Origin: Streptomyces sp. 15-116A
GTDB lineage: Bacteria > Actinomycetota > Actinomycetes > Streptomycetales > Streptomycetaceae
DNA: 64,000 nt
Direction of reading: 5' to 3'
NCBI RefSeq assembly: GCF_025290915.1
Contig: NZ_JAOCQE010000004.1
Span: forward strand, 1-64,000
The position numbers and the translations under genes are program-made. Below the pieces are notes generated by a model. It had not been told where the DNA came from. It worked only from the letters and a program-made list of their open reading frames with translations, and did no database searches. Below, in pieces: positions 6,644 through 16,606 of this stretch; the first letter of the stretch is position 1; every line of letters begins with the position of its first letter.

Positions 6644-8278
6644 GTGAGAGAACGCTCTGTAAGACCGCACCGCAGAACGTTTCGCCTTCTCGGTTCCCTG
6701 CTGCTCGTCACGGCCGTCGGCGCATCCCTGACCGGGGCCGCGCCCGCCCGCGAGCCCAGCAGCCCCGCTTCCGGCCCCGTCCCGCTCGACCGCGTGATCC
6801 CGGCACCCGCCTCCGTGCAGCCGGGCGGCTCCCCCTACCGCATCACCCGCGGCACCCAGATCCGCGTCGACGGCTCGCGCGAGACGCGCACGGTCGGCGA
6901 GTACCTCGCGGACGTCCTGCGGCCCTCCACCGGCTACCGGCTGCCCGTCACCGACCACGGGCGCGGCGGCATCCGACTCCGCCTCGGCAAAGGCCCCTTC
7001 GGCGAGGAGGGGTACCGCCTGCACAGTGGCCGCTCCGGCGTCACCATCACCGCCGCACGGCCCGCCGGGCTCTTCCACGGTGTGCAGACGCTCCGTCAGC
7101 TCCTGCCCGCCGCCGTGGAGAAGGACACCGTCCAGCCCGGCCCCTGGCTGGTCGCGGGCGGCACCATCGAGGACACCCCGCGCTACGGCTGGCGCGGCGC
7201 CATGCTGGACGTCTCCCGGCACTTCTTCTCCGTCGGCGAGGTCAAGCGGTACATCGACCAGCTCGCCCTCTACAAGGTCAACAAGCTGCATCTGCACCTC
7301 AGCGACGACCAGGGCTGGCGCATCGCCATCGACTCCTGGCCGCGCCTGGCGACCTACGGCGGCTCCACCGAGGTCGGCGGCGGACCCGGCGGGTACTACA
7401 CCAAGGCCGACTACAAGGAGATCGTCCGCTACGCCGCCTCCCGGCACCTGGAGGTCGTCCCCGAGATCGACATGCCGGGCCACACCAACGCCGCCCTCGC
7501 CTCCTACGCCGGCCTGAACTGCGACGGCGTGGCACCCCCGCTCTACACCGGCACCGAGGTCGGCTTCAGCTCGCTGTGCGTCGGCAAGGAGATCACCTAC
7601 GACTTCGTCGAGGACGTGGTGCGCGAGCTGGCCGCGCTCACCCCGGGCCGCTACCTCCACATCGGCGGTGACGAGGCGCACTCCACCCCGCACGAGGACT
7701 ACGTGAAGTTCATGGACCGCGTGCAGCCGATCGTCGCCGAGTACGGCAAGACCGTCATCGGCTGGCACCAGCTCACCGGCGCCACCCCCGCCAAGGGCGC
7801 CCTCGCCCAGTACTGGGGCCTGGACGGCACCAGTGCCGCGGAGAAGGAGCAGGTGGCGGCCGCCGCCCGCAACGGCACCGGCCTGATCCTCTCGCCCGCC
7901 GACCGCGCCTACCTCGACATGAAGTACGACAAGGACACCCCGCTCGGCCTGTCCTGGGCGGGCTATGTGGAGGTGCAGCGGTCCTACGACTGGGACCCGG
8001 GCGCCTATCTGCCGGGCGCTCCCGCCTCCGCGATCCGGGGTGTCGAGGCGCCGCTGTGGACGGAGACGCTGGAGAACTCCGGGCACCTGGAGTTCATGGC
8101 CTTCCCGAGGCTGCCCGGGATCGCCGAGCTGGGCTGGTCCCCGGCCGCCACGCACGACTGGGCGGACTACCGGCAGCGGCTCGCGTCCCAGGCGCCGCGC
8201 TGGGAGGCGCTGGGGATCGGCTACTACCGCTCGCCGCAGGTGCTGTGGCCGGCCGAAGGGGGCGCCGACGCCGGCTGA
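6644..8278 (+). CDS. Secreted GH20 beta-N-acetylhexosaminidase
   Basis: This 544-residue exported enzyme cleaves terminal N-acetylglucosamine from chitin oligomers. The GTG start is chosen for its AAGGGA ribosome site and because it places an export signal at once: basic HRRTFRLL then a hydrophobic stretch ending near TGAAPA. A GH20b-type beta domain precedes the catalytic barrel. The barrel shows LHLHLSDDQGWR and HIGGDEAH, whose adjacent Asp343-Glu344 are the substrate-assisted catalytic pair of GH20. The dre-like site upstream implies DasR control, in keeping with the known DasR regulation of a hexosaminidase at this locus in S. coelicolor (from memory). Function is secure. Confidence 0.93.
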   Translation: MRERSVRPHRRTFRLLGSLLLVTAVGASLTGAAPAREPSSPASGPVPLDRVIPAPASVQPGGSPYRITRGTQIRVDGSRETRTVGEYLADVLRPSTGYRLPVTDHGRGGIRLRLGKGPFGEEGYRLHSGRSGVTITAARPAGLFHGVQTLRQLLPAAVEKDTVQPGPWLVAGGTIEDTPRYGWRGAMLDVSRHFFSVGEVKRYIDQLALYKVNKLHLHLSDDQGWRIAIDSWPRLATYGGSTEVGGGPGGYYTKADYKEIVRYAASRHLEVVPEIDMPGHTNAALASYAGLNCDGVAPPLYTGTEVGFSSLCVGKEITYDFVEDVVRELAALTPGRYLHIGGDEAHSTPHEDYVKFMDRVQPIVAEYGKTVIGWHQLTGATPAKGALAQYWGLDGTSAAEKEQVAAAARNGTGLILSPADRAYLDMKYDKDTPLGLSWAGYVEVQRSYDWDPGAYLPGAPASAIRGVEAPLWTETLENSGHLEFMAFPRLPGIAELGWSPAATHDWADYRQRLASQAPRWEALGIGYYRSPQVLWPAEGGADAG

Positions 8279-8385
8279 CCTCCCGCGAGGCCGTGGAGTC
8301 CTCGTGGAAACCCTGTGGAAGTGATGTCGGTGGCCGCCCTTATGCTGCACCGCAACGATCACGCGGTACCCGGGGAGGGGCGGCC

Positions 8386-9366
8386 ATGCTGGGGAAGTTG
8401 TTGGGCAGGGGCGGGGACAGACAGGCGGGGAATCCGCAGGTGCTCGCCCCGCGCAAGGGCAAGCACGGGGTCCTCACCCTGCGCGCGCTCGGCGACCCGA
8501 GGGTGCTCGCCCTGGTGGAGGCAGCCGACGCGGGGGACTGGACGGCCGTGAAGGAGGCCCTCGCGCCGTTCGACCTCGGCCGGGAGCAGGCCGTGCTCGG
8601 TGAGCTGGCCGTGATCGACGGCGTGCAGGAGTGGATCGTCCAGGCCGCCGAGGAGGACAAGGAACACCGGGCCACCGCCCTGCTGATATCGGGCGCGCGG
8701 CACGTCCACTGGGGCTGGGAGGCACGTACCTCCGCCCGCGCCGTGGACGTGTCGCGCGAGCAGTGGCAGACCTTCTACGAGCGGCTGCGCATCGCCGAGG
8801 AGCACCTGCTCGAGGCCGCCGAGCTCCGCCCCGACTGGATCACACCGTGGCGGCATCTCCTCACGTCCGCCCGTGGCATGTCCCTCGACGACAGCGTCAA
8901 GGAGACCCGCCGCGACGCCGGTCTGCGCCGCGATCCGCTCAACCTGGACATCCACCTGGAGTGGGTGTCGCAGCTGCAGCCCCGCTGGGGAGGCGAGCCG
9001 GGCCAGGCTCTGGAGTTCGCCCGCAAGGCCTTCGCCGCCGCGCCCGACGGCCACCGGCTCGGCTGCGTCATCGCCATGGCGTACATCGAGGAGTGGGTGG
9101 AGTCGGACAACCGGGACTGCCTGCAACAGCCGCGGATCTGCGCCGAGTTGAGGGAAGCGGCGGAGCGCAGCATCCTGCACCACGCGTACGAGCGCCGCCT
9201 GGGCTGGCAGGGCGACTACAACATGTTCGCCATGGCCCTCTCGCTGGCCGGCAGCAGCAAGGCCTCGAACGTCTTCCGCGAACTGGACGGCGTGTTCACC
9301 GAGTGGCCGTGGACGTTCATGGCCGACCCGCAGAAGGCGTACGCCCGCTTCCGCAAGGCCTTCTGA
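8386..9366 (+). CDS. Conserved protein of unknown function (326 aa)
   Basis: The ATG is preceded by a strong GGGGAGGGG site; earlier in-frame starts overlap the GH20 gene and are not needed. The protein is soluble, Trp-rich, probably all-helical, with DP-L-N-L-D-I-H-L-E and repeated helical pairs (for example the region PGQALEFARKAFAAAPDGHR) that look TPR-like. No catalytic motif is apparent. It ends 59 bp before the HSP90-family gene on the same strand, so it may belong to that transcript. I do not recognise a named family. Confidence 0.7.
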   Translation: MLGKLLGRGGDRQAGNPQVLAPRKGKHGVLTLRALGDPRVLALVEAADAGDWTAVKEALAPFDLGREQAVLGELAVIDGVQEWIVQAAEEDKEHRATALLISGARHVHWGWEARTSARAVDVSREQWQTFYERLRIAEEHLLEAAELRPDWITPWRHLLTSARGMSLDDSVKETRRDAGLRRDPLNLDIHLEWVSQLQPRWGGEPGQALEFARKAFAAAPDGHRLGCVIAMAYIEEWVESDNRDCLQQPRICAELREAAERSILHHAYERRLGWQGDYNMFAMALSLAGSSKASNVFRELDGVFTEWPWTFMADPQKAYARFRKAF

Positions 9367-9425
9367 GCCTTCCGGTCCTCCGTCTCCCGCCATCGCCCCA
9401 CCACTTCACGCACCCCGGACCGCCG

Positions 9426-11261
9426 ATGACTCTGCCCGAGCACACCGCCACCGACCGCACCTTCCAGGTCGACCTGCGCGGTCTCGTCGACCTCCTGTCC
9501 CACCACCTCTACTCCAGCCCCCGCGTCTATCTGCGCGAACTGATGCAGAACGCGGTGGACGCGCTCACCGCCCGGCACACTCTCGAACCTGCCGCCTCCG
9601 CGGGCGCGTTCGGCATCCGCCTGTACGCCGACGGCAAGGCCGTCCGCGTCGAGGACGACGGTGTCGGACTCACCGAGGCCGATGTGCACACCTTCCTCGC
9701 CACCATCGGGCGCAGCAGCAAGCGCGCCGAGAAGATCGCCGAGCAGCGCGCCGACTTCATCGGCCAGTTCGGCATCGGCCTGCTGTCCTGCTTCCTCGTC
9801 GCGGACGAGATCCACGTCGTCAGCCGCTCCGCCCGCACCCCCGACGCGCCCGCCGTGGAGTGGCGGGGCCGCGGCGACGGCTCGTACACCGTCCGCACCC
9901 TGCCCGCCTCCGCCCGCCCCCGGCCCGGCACCACCGTCACCCTCACCCCGCGCGCCGACGCCGCCGAGTGGACCCGCCCCGCCCAGGTGCACACGCTGGC
10001 CCGGCACTTCGGCTCGCTGCTGCGGCACCCGGTGACCTTCGACGACGGGACCGGAGGCCCGGGAGCGTCCATCAACCCCGAGCCCGCGCCCTGGTCGCGC
10101 ACCTATCCCACGCCCGGTGCCCGCGCCCGCGCGCTCGCCGCGTACGGCGAGGAGGTCTTCGGCTTCACGCCGCTGGACACCATCGAGCTCGACCTGCCCG
10201 CCGTCGGCCTCAAGGGCATCGCCTGCGTGCTGCCCGAGGCGGTACCGGCCGGACGCCGGCACGGCCACCGCGTGCACGTGAAGGGCATGCTGCTGTCCGA
10301 GCAGGCCGAGGAGATCCTGCCCGACTGGGCGTTCTTCGTCCGCTGCGTCGTCGACGCCGAGAGCCTGCGCCCGACCGCGTCGCGCGAGTCCCTGTACGAG
10401 GACGACACCCTCGCCGCCGTGCGTGACGCCCTCGCCGAGAAGCTGCGCGCCTGGATCGCCCGCGCCGCCGCCAGCGACCCCGAGCTGCTCGGCCGCTTCC
10501 TCCAGGCCCACCACCTCGCCGTGAAGTCGCTCGCCGTGCACGACGACGAGATCCTGCGGATGCTGCTGCCCTGGCTGCCGTTCGAGACGACCGACGGGCA
10601 CTGCACCCTGGACGAGTTCGCGCGCACCCACCGCACCGTGCTGGTCACCTCCAGCGTGGAGGAGTTCCGGCAGATCGCCCAGATCGCCTCGGCCGCCGGG
10701 CTCGGTGTCGTCAACGGCGGCTACACCTACGACCGCGACCTGGTCCACCGGCTGCCCGAGGTCCGGCCCGAGGTGAGCGTCGCCGACCTCGACCCGGCGA
10801 CCCTCACCGCCCACCTCGACCCGGTCGACCGGGAGACGGAACTGGCCGCCGCGGCCTACCTCGCACAGGCCCGCGACGCCCTCGCCGTGTTCGACTGCGA
10901 CGTCGCGCTGCGCACCTTCCAGCCCGCCTCCGCACCCGCCCTGCTCATGGACAGCCGCGAGGCCCGCCACGAGCGCACCCGCTCCCAGCTCGCCCGCGAG
11001 CAGCAGGGCGGCGTCTGGGGCGACATCCTCGGCGCCCTGCGCCAGGAGGCGCCGCGCGCCCAGCTCATCCTCAACCAGCTCAACCCGCTGGTCCGCACCG
11101 CCCTCACCATCGACGAACCCGAGCTGGCCCGCACCAGCGCCGAGGCCCTCTACGGGCAGGCCGCGATGCTGTCCCGGCGCCCGCTCAGGCCCGCCGAGTC
11201 GAGCCTGATCAACCGCTCCTTCCTCGACCTTCTCGCCCACGCCCTGCGCAAGGACAGCTGA
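9426..11261 (+). CDS. HSP90-family (HtpG-like) ATPase
   Basis: This protein has 611 residues. The N-terminal GHKL ATPase is complete: LRELMQNAVDA (Glu38, Asn42), VEDDGVGLTEADV (Asp77 region) and FIGQFGIGLLS (residues 111-121). A middle domain follows, with the RPTASRESLYED stretch corresponding to the HtpG segment LPLNVSRE. It is clearly divergent from canonical HtpG, and the C-terminal dimerisation part is not obviously conserved; it ends HALRKDS, with no MEEVD. It is two bases before a large TPR gene, with which it is surely co-expressed. Likely a chaperone-type ATPase; client and role are unknown. Confidence 0.85.
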   Translation: MTLPEHTATDRTFQVDLRGLVDLLSHHLYSSPRVYLRELMQNAVDALTARHTLEPAASAGAFGIRLYADGKAVRVEDDGVGLTEADVHTFLATIGRSSKRAEKIAEQRADFIGQFGIGLLSCFLVADEIHVVSRSARTPDAPAVEWRGRGDGSYTVRTLPASARPRPGTTVTLTPRADAAEWTRPAQVHTLARHFGSLLRHPVTFDDGTGGPGASINPEPAPWSRTYPTPGARARALAAYGEEVFGFTPLDTIELDLPAVGLKGIACVLPEAVPAGRRHGHRVHVKGMLLSEQAEEILPDWAFFVRCVVDAESLRPTASRESLYEDDTLAAVRDALAEKLRAWIARAAASDPELLGRFLQAHHLAVKSLAVHDDEILRMLLPWLPFETTDGHCTLDEFARTHRTVLVTSSVEEFRQIAQIASAAGLGVVNGGYTYDRDLVHRLPEVRPEVSVADLDPATLTAHLDPVDRETELAAAAYLAQARDALAVFDCDVALRTFQPASAPALLMDSREARHERTRSQLAREQQGGVWGDILGALRQEAPRAQLILNQLNPLVRTALTIDEPELARTSAEALYGQAAMLSRRPLRPAESSLINRSFLDLLAHALRKDS

Positions 11262-11263
11262 CG

Positions 11264-14206
11264 ATGCCGACCGCACCCCAGACCACCGACGAGCTGTACC
11301 AGGCGCTCCAGGAGAACGACCGGCGCCCCTACGGCCGCACCCGCACCGTCACCGCCGAGGAACTCGTCGACGCCGCCGAGCAGTTCGGCGAGCCTGTGCC
11401 GCTCGTCCACGCCCTGTTCGAGCTCCAGGAGGCGTACACCTACGGCTCCGAACCCCGCAAGTCGCCGGTCGTCTTCGCCCGGCTGCTCACCCTGTTCGAT
11501 GAGCAGCCCGACGTCTTCGACGAGCGGCTGCGCCACATGCTGTTCTGGCGGTTCAAGTGGGTCGCGAACGCCCTGCGCCAGCTGCCCGAGATACCCCTGG
11601 CCAGCCTGCGCCAGTGGCAGACGGAGATGCACGACCGGTACGAGAAGGAGGGGCTCGGCCTCCAGCCGTACTACGGCCAGGCGTACCAACTCGCCGCCCA
11701 CATCGGCGAGGACACCGCCCTCGCCTACGAGCTGTGGGCGGGCCGCGCCCGCACCCGGCTCAGCGACTGCGAGGCCTGCGAGATCTGCGAGCGCGCGCTG
11801 TACCACCTCCGGGCGGGCGACGACGCACGCGCGCTGGCCACCTGGGAGCCCGTCCTCGCCGGGAAGGAGTCCTGCCAGGAGGAGCCGGCCCGCTCCATCT
11901 CGTACGCGCTGCTGCCCCTGCTGCGCACCGGCCGCACGGACGAGGCGCGCACCCTGCACCTCGCCGGGTACCGCGGCTCCCGCCGCAATCCCTCGATGGC
12001 CGGAGAGGTCGGTCGGCACCTGGAGTTCTGCGCGCTGACCGGCAACGAGGCGCGCGGCCTGGAACTGCTCGCCGAGAACCGCACCCTGTTCGGCGAGGTC
12101 GACTCGCCGCTGGACCAGCTCGACTTCCTCACCGGTGTGGAGGTCCTCCTCCAGCGCGTCGAACTCCTCGGCCACGGCGACCTGCCCGCCGCCGGATACG
12201 CCGGCCGCACCTGGACGGTGACCGCCCTGCGTGCCGAGGTACGGGGCCGCGCGGACGACCTCGCCGCCCGCTTCGACGCCCGCAACGGCACCACCGCCCA
12301 CACCGACCGCCGCAGGGCCCGCCTCGACCGGGCGCCGCTCCTGGACGCGCTGGAACTGACCCTGCGCAGCCGGACTTTGGACGACGTGACCCCGGCGGCG
12401 GCCCCCGCCGCTCCGGCCGCCGCGCCCGCCGTCCCCGAGTCCCTCCCGGACCTCATCGCACGGGCGCGGGAACTGGACGAACAGGGCCACCCGGACGCCC
12501 GCGCCCTCTGGGCCCGCCTGCGCGCACTGGTCACCGACCCCGCCTACACCCACCCCGACGACCCGGCCGTGGGTCCGCTGGTGCGCCTGCGCGCGGACCT
12601 GCTGGCGGAGGAGGGCAACCGCGCGGGCGACAAGGACGACTTCGCGGTCGCCGCCGCCCTCCTGGAGGAGGCCGCGGGCCTCTACGAGGACGCCGGCGAA
12701 CCGGGCCAGGCAGCCATCACCCACGCCTGCGCGCTGCTCGCGACCGCGGAGATGCCGCCGGAGCAAGAGGCGGTCGACGAAGAGGTGGCGGCCCAGGCGA
12801 AGGCAAGCGCGCTGACCGACGCCCATGCCTCCATCGTCCGGCTGCATGAGGAGACCGGCGGGCTCACCCCCTACCAGGAAGCGCGGCTGCTGCGGCTGCG
12901 GGTGACCGCGCTCGCGCTGCGCTTCCAGACCTCGCACCGCGAGGAGCACAGCGCGCCGGTGCTCGCCGAGGCTGGCCTGCTGGAGGAGTTCGCCACCCGG
13001 CACGGCATCGGCACGCAGATCTCCGGTGCGCGGCTGCTGCGGGCCACCACCTACGCCATGACCGGCGAGCTGCCCGCCGCCGTCGCCGAGATCGACACCC
13101 TCCTCGGCCGGCTGAGGGAACACGGCCCCGCCTGGCACCTGCCCCGCGCGCTCGGGCTGCGCGGCAAGCTCCAGCTCGGCCTCCAGGACGCCGAGGCCGC
13201 CTACGCCGACCTGTCCGAGGCGCTGCGCCTGGCCGCCGAGTGGCCCTCCGAAGGGCGCGGCACCGCCCACCTCCACGGTGATCTCGCCGAGGCCTGCCTG
13301 CACCTGGGCCGCCCCGACGAGGCCCTGCGGCATCTCACCCGCTCCGCCGAGCTGGAGCTGCGCCGCGGCAGCCGTTTCGACGCGTTCTGCACCTACAGCA
13401 ACGCCGCCCGCCTCACCCTCGACCTGGGCCGCGTCGAGGACTGCATCGCCCTGCTCGACTCGCTCCTGGCCGAACCGGACGCCGCCGCGGGCGAGCTGGA
13501 CGACCGGCTCCTCGCCCAGCTCCGCCTGACCCGCGCCCGCGCCCTGCACGCGGGCGGGGACCTCAAGGCGGCCACCGCGGAGTTCGTCGCCCTCGCGGCC
13601 GAGTCGGCCGGCTGGGACGACGACCCGGGCAGCCACGCCATGATCGCGGCGGAGACGGCCGTACTCCTCGCCGAATCGGGCGAGTTCACCCGCGCCCGCG
13701 AGGCCGCGGACCAGGCGCTCGCCGCCCACGCCCTGGAGCCGCGCTTCGAGCAGCTCAGCAACTGCCTGCGCGAACTCGCCCGCCTCCAGGCCCAGCAGCA
13801 GGGCCCCGACGGCCTGCCCGGCGCCCTCCGCTTCCTCGAGGACGCGGGCCGGGTCGCCGACGAGGCCCGCGCCGCCGGGTACCAGGCCCACGGCCGCTCC
13901 CTGGACACCGCCCTGGCCTACGAGTACGGCAGGGTCAACGCCTACGCCGGCGCCTACGAGGACGCGCTCGCGGCGCTGGACAAGGCCGTCGCCCTGCTCG
14001 GCGACCCGGGGCAGGACCCGGATCACGCCGGCGAGTGGGCCGAGTGCGTCCGCCTCGCGGCGGCCGTGGAGGGCATCTACCTGGAGCGCACCGCCCCCGC
14101 CCTGGCCCGCCTCGACGCGGCGATCGCCCGCCTGACCCCGCTGGGCCACACGGAGGACATCGAGCCGCTGGCGTCCCTGGCCGCGCAGCTGCGCGACGAG
14201 GACTGA
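11264..14206 (+). CDS. Large tetratricopeptide-repeat protein, partner of the HSP90-like ATPase
   Basis: This is a 980-residue soluble protein beginning 2 bp after the HSP90-like stop. The whole length consists of helical repeats of TPR type (for example HLHGDLAEACLHLGRPDEAL and similar blocks in the C-terminal half), with an Ala/Pro-rich linker near residues 378-400. A CxxCxxC cluster (Cys169, Cys172, Cys175) sits in the N-terminal third and could bind metal. There is no signal peptide or transmembrane segment. TPR proteins are scaffold or co-chaperone modules; the tight operon with an HSP90-family ATPase suggests a co-chaperone or client-adaptor role. That is inference. Confidence 0.75.
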   Translation: MPTAPQTTDELYQALQENDRRPYGRTRTVTAEELVDAAEQFGEPVPLVHALFELQEAYTYGSEPRKSPVVFARLLTLFDEQPDVFDERLRHMLFWRFKWVANALRQLPEIPLASLRQWQTEMHDRYEKEGLGLQPYYGQAYQLAAHIGEDTALAYELWAGRARTRLSDCEACEICERALYHLRAGDDARALATWEPVLAGKESCQEEPARSISYALLPLLRTGRTDEARTLHLAGYRGSRRNPSMAGEVGRHLEFCALTGNEARGLELLAENRTLFGEVDSPLDQLDFLTGVEVLLQRVELLGHGDLPAAGYAGRTWTVTALRAEVRGRADDLAARFDARNGTTAHTDRRRARLDRAPLLDALELTLRSRTLDDVTPAAAPAAPAAAPAVPESLPDLIARARELDEQGHPDARALWARLRALVTDPAYTHPDDPAVGPLVRLRADLLAEEGNRAGDKDDFAVAAALLEEAAGLYEDAGEPGQAAITHACALLATAEMPPEQEAVDEEVAAQAKASALTDAHASIVRLHEETGGLTPYQEARLLRLRVTALALRFQTSHREEHSAPVLAEAGLLEEFATRHGIGTQISGARLLRATTYAMTGELPAAVAEIDTLLGRLREHGPAWHLPRALGLRGKLQLGLQDAEAAYADLSEALRLAAEWPSEGRGTAHLHGDLAEACLHLGRPDEALRHLTRSAELELRRGSRFDAFCTYSNAARLTLDLGRVEDCIALLDSLLAEPDAAAGELDDRLLAQLRLTRARALHAGGDLKAATAEFVALAAESAGWDDDPGSHAMIAAETAVLLAESGEFTRAREAADQALAAHALEPRFEQLSNCLRELARLQAQQQGPDGLPGALRFLEDAGRVADEARAAGYQAHGRSLDTALAYEYGRVNAYAGAYEDALAALDKAVALLGDPGQDPDHAGEWAECVRLAAAVEGIYLERTAPALARLDAAIARLTPLGHTEDIEPLASLAAQLRDED

Positions 14207-14232
14207 CGGCGGCCGGTACCGGCACACGCGGA

Positions 14233-14267
14233 CGGGCACCCCGGAGGACCGTACTCCGGGGTGCCCG
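14233..14267. terminator. Bidirectional terminator between TPR gene and desD
   Basis: CGGGCACCCCGGAG pairs with CTCCGGGGTGCCCG, a perfect 14-bp stem with a 7-nt loop, in the convergent gap. Confidence 0.85.
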
Positions 14268-14303
14268 CCTGTCCGGTGCCCGCCGCTCCGTGCGGGCGGT
14301 GTG

Positions 14304-16076
14304 TCAGAACCCGGCGATCGGGTTCTCCAGCGTGCCGACCAGCTGCAGCGCGCCGGACGGGTCCGCGAGGTCGACCATCTGCCTGTTGTCGCGCAGCTGG
14401 AGCCGGTTGAGGCAGGACAGCGCGAACTCGGGCGCGAACATGTCGTACTGCTGGAACTTCTCGGTCAGCTCCGGCACCGACTCCTGGTACGCGCGGGTGA
14501 CCTCGGCGACCGTGCGCCAGAAGGAGTCCTCGTCGAGGATCCCCTCGGTGGCGAGGTTCGCCGCCAGGAAGCGGAAGAAGCAGTCGAAGACGTCCGTGAA
14601 GATGGACAGCAGCTTCTTGTCCTCCGGGACCTCCACCGCGATCCGGGACACCTCCGGCGGCAGCACCGCGTCCGGGTCCATCACCGCGATCTCCTCGGCG
14701 ATGTCCTTGTAGATCGCCCGCTGCACCACGCCGTCCTTCAGCACCAGGATGACGTTCTCGCCGTGCGGCATGAACACCAGGTCGTAGGCGTAGAAGCTGT
14801 GCAGCAGCGGCGTGTAGTACGCCCGCAGATAGCGCCGCAGCCACTCGGTGGGCGTGAGACCCGACCGCTCGATCAGCGCGCCCGCGAAGGACGCCCCCTC
14901 ATGGTCCACATGGACGAGCGAGGCCATGGTCGCCAGCTGCTCGCCCTCCCCCAGCGACGGCACCGGGCTCTCCCGCCAGAGCGCGGCCAGCATCTTGCGG
15001 TACGGCGAGTAGCGGTCCGTGGCCTGCTCGTACTCCAGATGCCGGTAGCCGACGGCGGCCCGCTCCCGGATGATCGACAGACCCGTGCCCTTGAGCACCT
15101 CGTCGCCCTCGATGAGCTGCGCCAGCCAGTCGTTGATCGCCGGGGTGGCCTCCATGTAAGCGGCCGAAAGACCGCGCATGAAGCCCATGTTGAGGACGGA
15201 CAGGGCCGTCTTGACGTAGTGCTTCTCCGGGTTGGACCGGTTGAAGAAGGTCCGGATGGACTGCTGCGCCAGATACTCGTCCTCGCCCTCGCCCAGGCAC
15301 ACCAGATGCTTCCTGGCGACCTCGGCGGCGAAGGTGACGGTGAGCTTGTTCCACCACTGCCAGGGGTGGACCGGGATGAACAGATAGTCCGCCGGGTCGA
15401 GCCCCTGCCCGCGCAGCACCCCGTGGAAGCGCTCGACGGTGTCCTCACCGAGCTCGTCCCGCACGAACGACTCGTACTCGATGCCGACACCGGCCGTGAA
15501 CGCGGCCCGCGAGCGGTGCGCGGCCAGCCACACCAGGCGGACGGGGCTTGCCGTCTCGGGCGCGTACGACAGGTACTCGTGGATGCCGAACCCGAGCCGC
15601 CCGTTGTTGGCGACGAAGCACGGGTGGCCCTCGGTCATCCCCGTCTCGATCGCCTGGAAGTCGGCGCGGGCGAGCTCGGCGGCCGGGATCTGCGGCTTGG
15701 TGAGCTTGTAGCAGGTGCCGGAGAGGGTGGAGGAGATCTCCTCCAGATACACCGGCAGCACCTCGTCGCTCAGACCCAGCGACTTCTGCAGCTCGATGAA
15801 GAAGTCCAGCGCGGACAGCGGCAGTTCGGCGCCCTCGCGGTGCCGGGTGAGGGAATCGGCGTCCACCTGCCAGTGGTCGAGCGCCCGGCGTACGGCGGTG
15901 AAGCGGTACTGGGTCAGCCCGTCGTCGCTGCGGACGACATAGCTCTTGTCGCCCGCCTCCTCCGGGGTGATCAGCCGCTCGTGGGCGAACTCGGCGAGCG
16001 CCTTGCGGATCAGCAGTCGGTTGGCCTGCTCCCAGTGCTCGGGCGTCAGATGCGCTACGGCGTCGGCGAGGCTCAT
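14304..16076 (-). CDS. desD: Desferrioxamine synthetase DesD (IucA/IucC family, NIS synthetase)
   Basis: DesD uses ATP to join and cyclise N-hydroxy-N-succinyl (or acetyl) cadaverine units into desferrioxamine E or B. The 590-residue protein has the NIS motifs: GHPCFVANNGRLGFG (ATP-binding loop) and HPWQWWNKL (catalytic region), then an FhuF-like C-terminal part with YYTPLLHSFYAYDLVFMPHG. The ATG overlaps the desC stop by 4 nt (ATGA), making it the last gene of desABCD. Expression should follow the iron box before desA. Function is secure. Confidence 0.96.
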   Translation of the reverse strand: MSLADAVAHLTPEHWEQANRLLIRKALAEFAHERLITPEEAGDKSYVVRSDDGLTQYRFTAVRRALDHWQVDADSLTRHREGAELPLSALDFFIELQKSLGLSDEVLPVYLEEISSTLSGTCYKLTKPQIPAAELARADFQAIETGMTEGHPCFVANNGRLGFGIHEYLSYAPETASPVRLVWLAAHRSRAAFTAGVGIEYESFVRDELGEDTVERFHGVLRGQGLDPADYLFIPVHPWQWWNKLTVTFAAEVARKHLVCLGEGEDEYLAQQSIRTFFNRSNPEKHYVKTALSVLNMGFMRGLSAAYMEATPAINDWLAQLIEGDEVLKGTGLSIIRERAAVGYRHLEYEQATDRYSPYRKMLAALWRESPVPSLGEGEQLATMASLVHVDHEGASFAGALIERSGLTPTEWLRRYLRAYYTPLLHSFYAYDLVFMPHGENVILVLKDGVVQRAIYKDIAEEIAVMDPDAVLPPEVSRIAVEVPEDKKLLSIFTDVFDCFFRFLAANLATEGILDEDSFWRTVAEVTRAYQESVPELTEKFQQYDMFAPEFALSCLNRLQLRDNRQMVDLADPSGALQLVGTLENPIAGF

Positions 16077-16606
16077 GCCGCCACCCCCGTCGTCGCGAAG
16101 AACTGTTCCCGCGTGCAGAAACTCAGCAAGGCCCGCTTCTCCGGCTTCTGTATCTCCCGCTCGGGCACGAACCCGACGGCCTCGTTCAGCGCGTGCACCG
16201 CCGTGTTCTCGACGTCCGGCTCGACGACGACCCGCCGTGTGGCCGGGTCCTCGAACAGGTACGCCATCACGGCGGTGATCACGGACCGGGTGAACCCGTG
16301 CACCGGCCGGTCCGTCGGCGGGGTGAGGAAGTGCATGCCGACGTCCCCGGGCCGCGGCTCGTACAGCCCGACCAGTTCCCGGTGGGCGGGGTCGTACTTC
16401 TCCATCAGGAAGGCGGGCCGGCCGCTCTCGTCGAGGCCGAGATACGCGTGGTGGTGCTCGTCGGCGGCGATCTTCATGTACTCGCGCTCGACGTCCTCCA
16501 GTTTCGCGTCCTGCATCATCCAGAAGGCGGCCTTCGGGTGGGTGACCCAGGAATGCAGCAGCTCTGCGTCCTTCAGCGGGTCGAGGGGGCGGAACGTGAA
16601 GGTCAT
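16073..16606 (-). CDS. desC: Hydroxycadaverine N-acyltransferase DesC (GNAT family)
   Basis: DesC transfers succinyl or acetyl groups from CoA to N-hydroxycadaverine. The protein is 177 residues, the length of IucB-type siderophore acyltransferases, starting [20 protein letters not shown] and containing the conserved HPKAAFW..Q, the [13 protein letters not shown] central strand and an [11 protein letters not shown] CoA-binding end. It overlaps desB and desD by 4 nt each. Confidence 0.95.
   Translation of the reverse strand: MTFTFRPLDPLKDAELLHSWVTHPKAAFWMMQDAKLEDVEREYMKIAADEHHHAYLGLDESGRPAFLMEKYDPAHRELVGLYEPRPGDVGMHFLTPPTDRPVHGFTRSVITAVMAYLFEDPATRRVVVEPDVENTAVHALNEAVGFVPEREIQKPEKRALLSFCTREQFFATTGVAA

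Noticed and set aside
11150-14239. 1029-codon minus-strand open frame opposite the TPR gene
   Set aside because: Low-complexity Gly/Val/Arg composition and no motifs; a shadow of the TPR gene.
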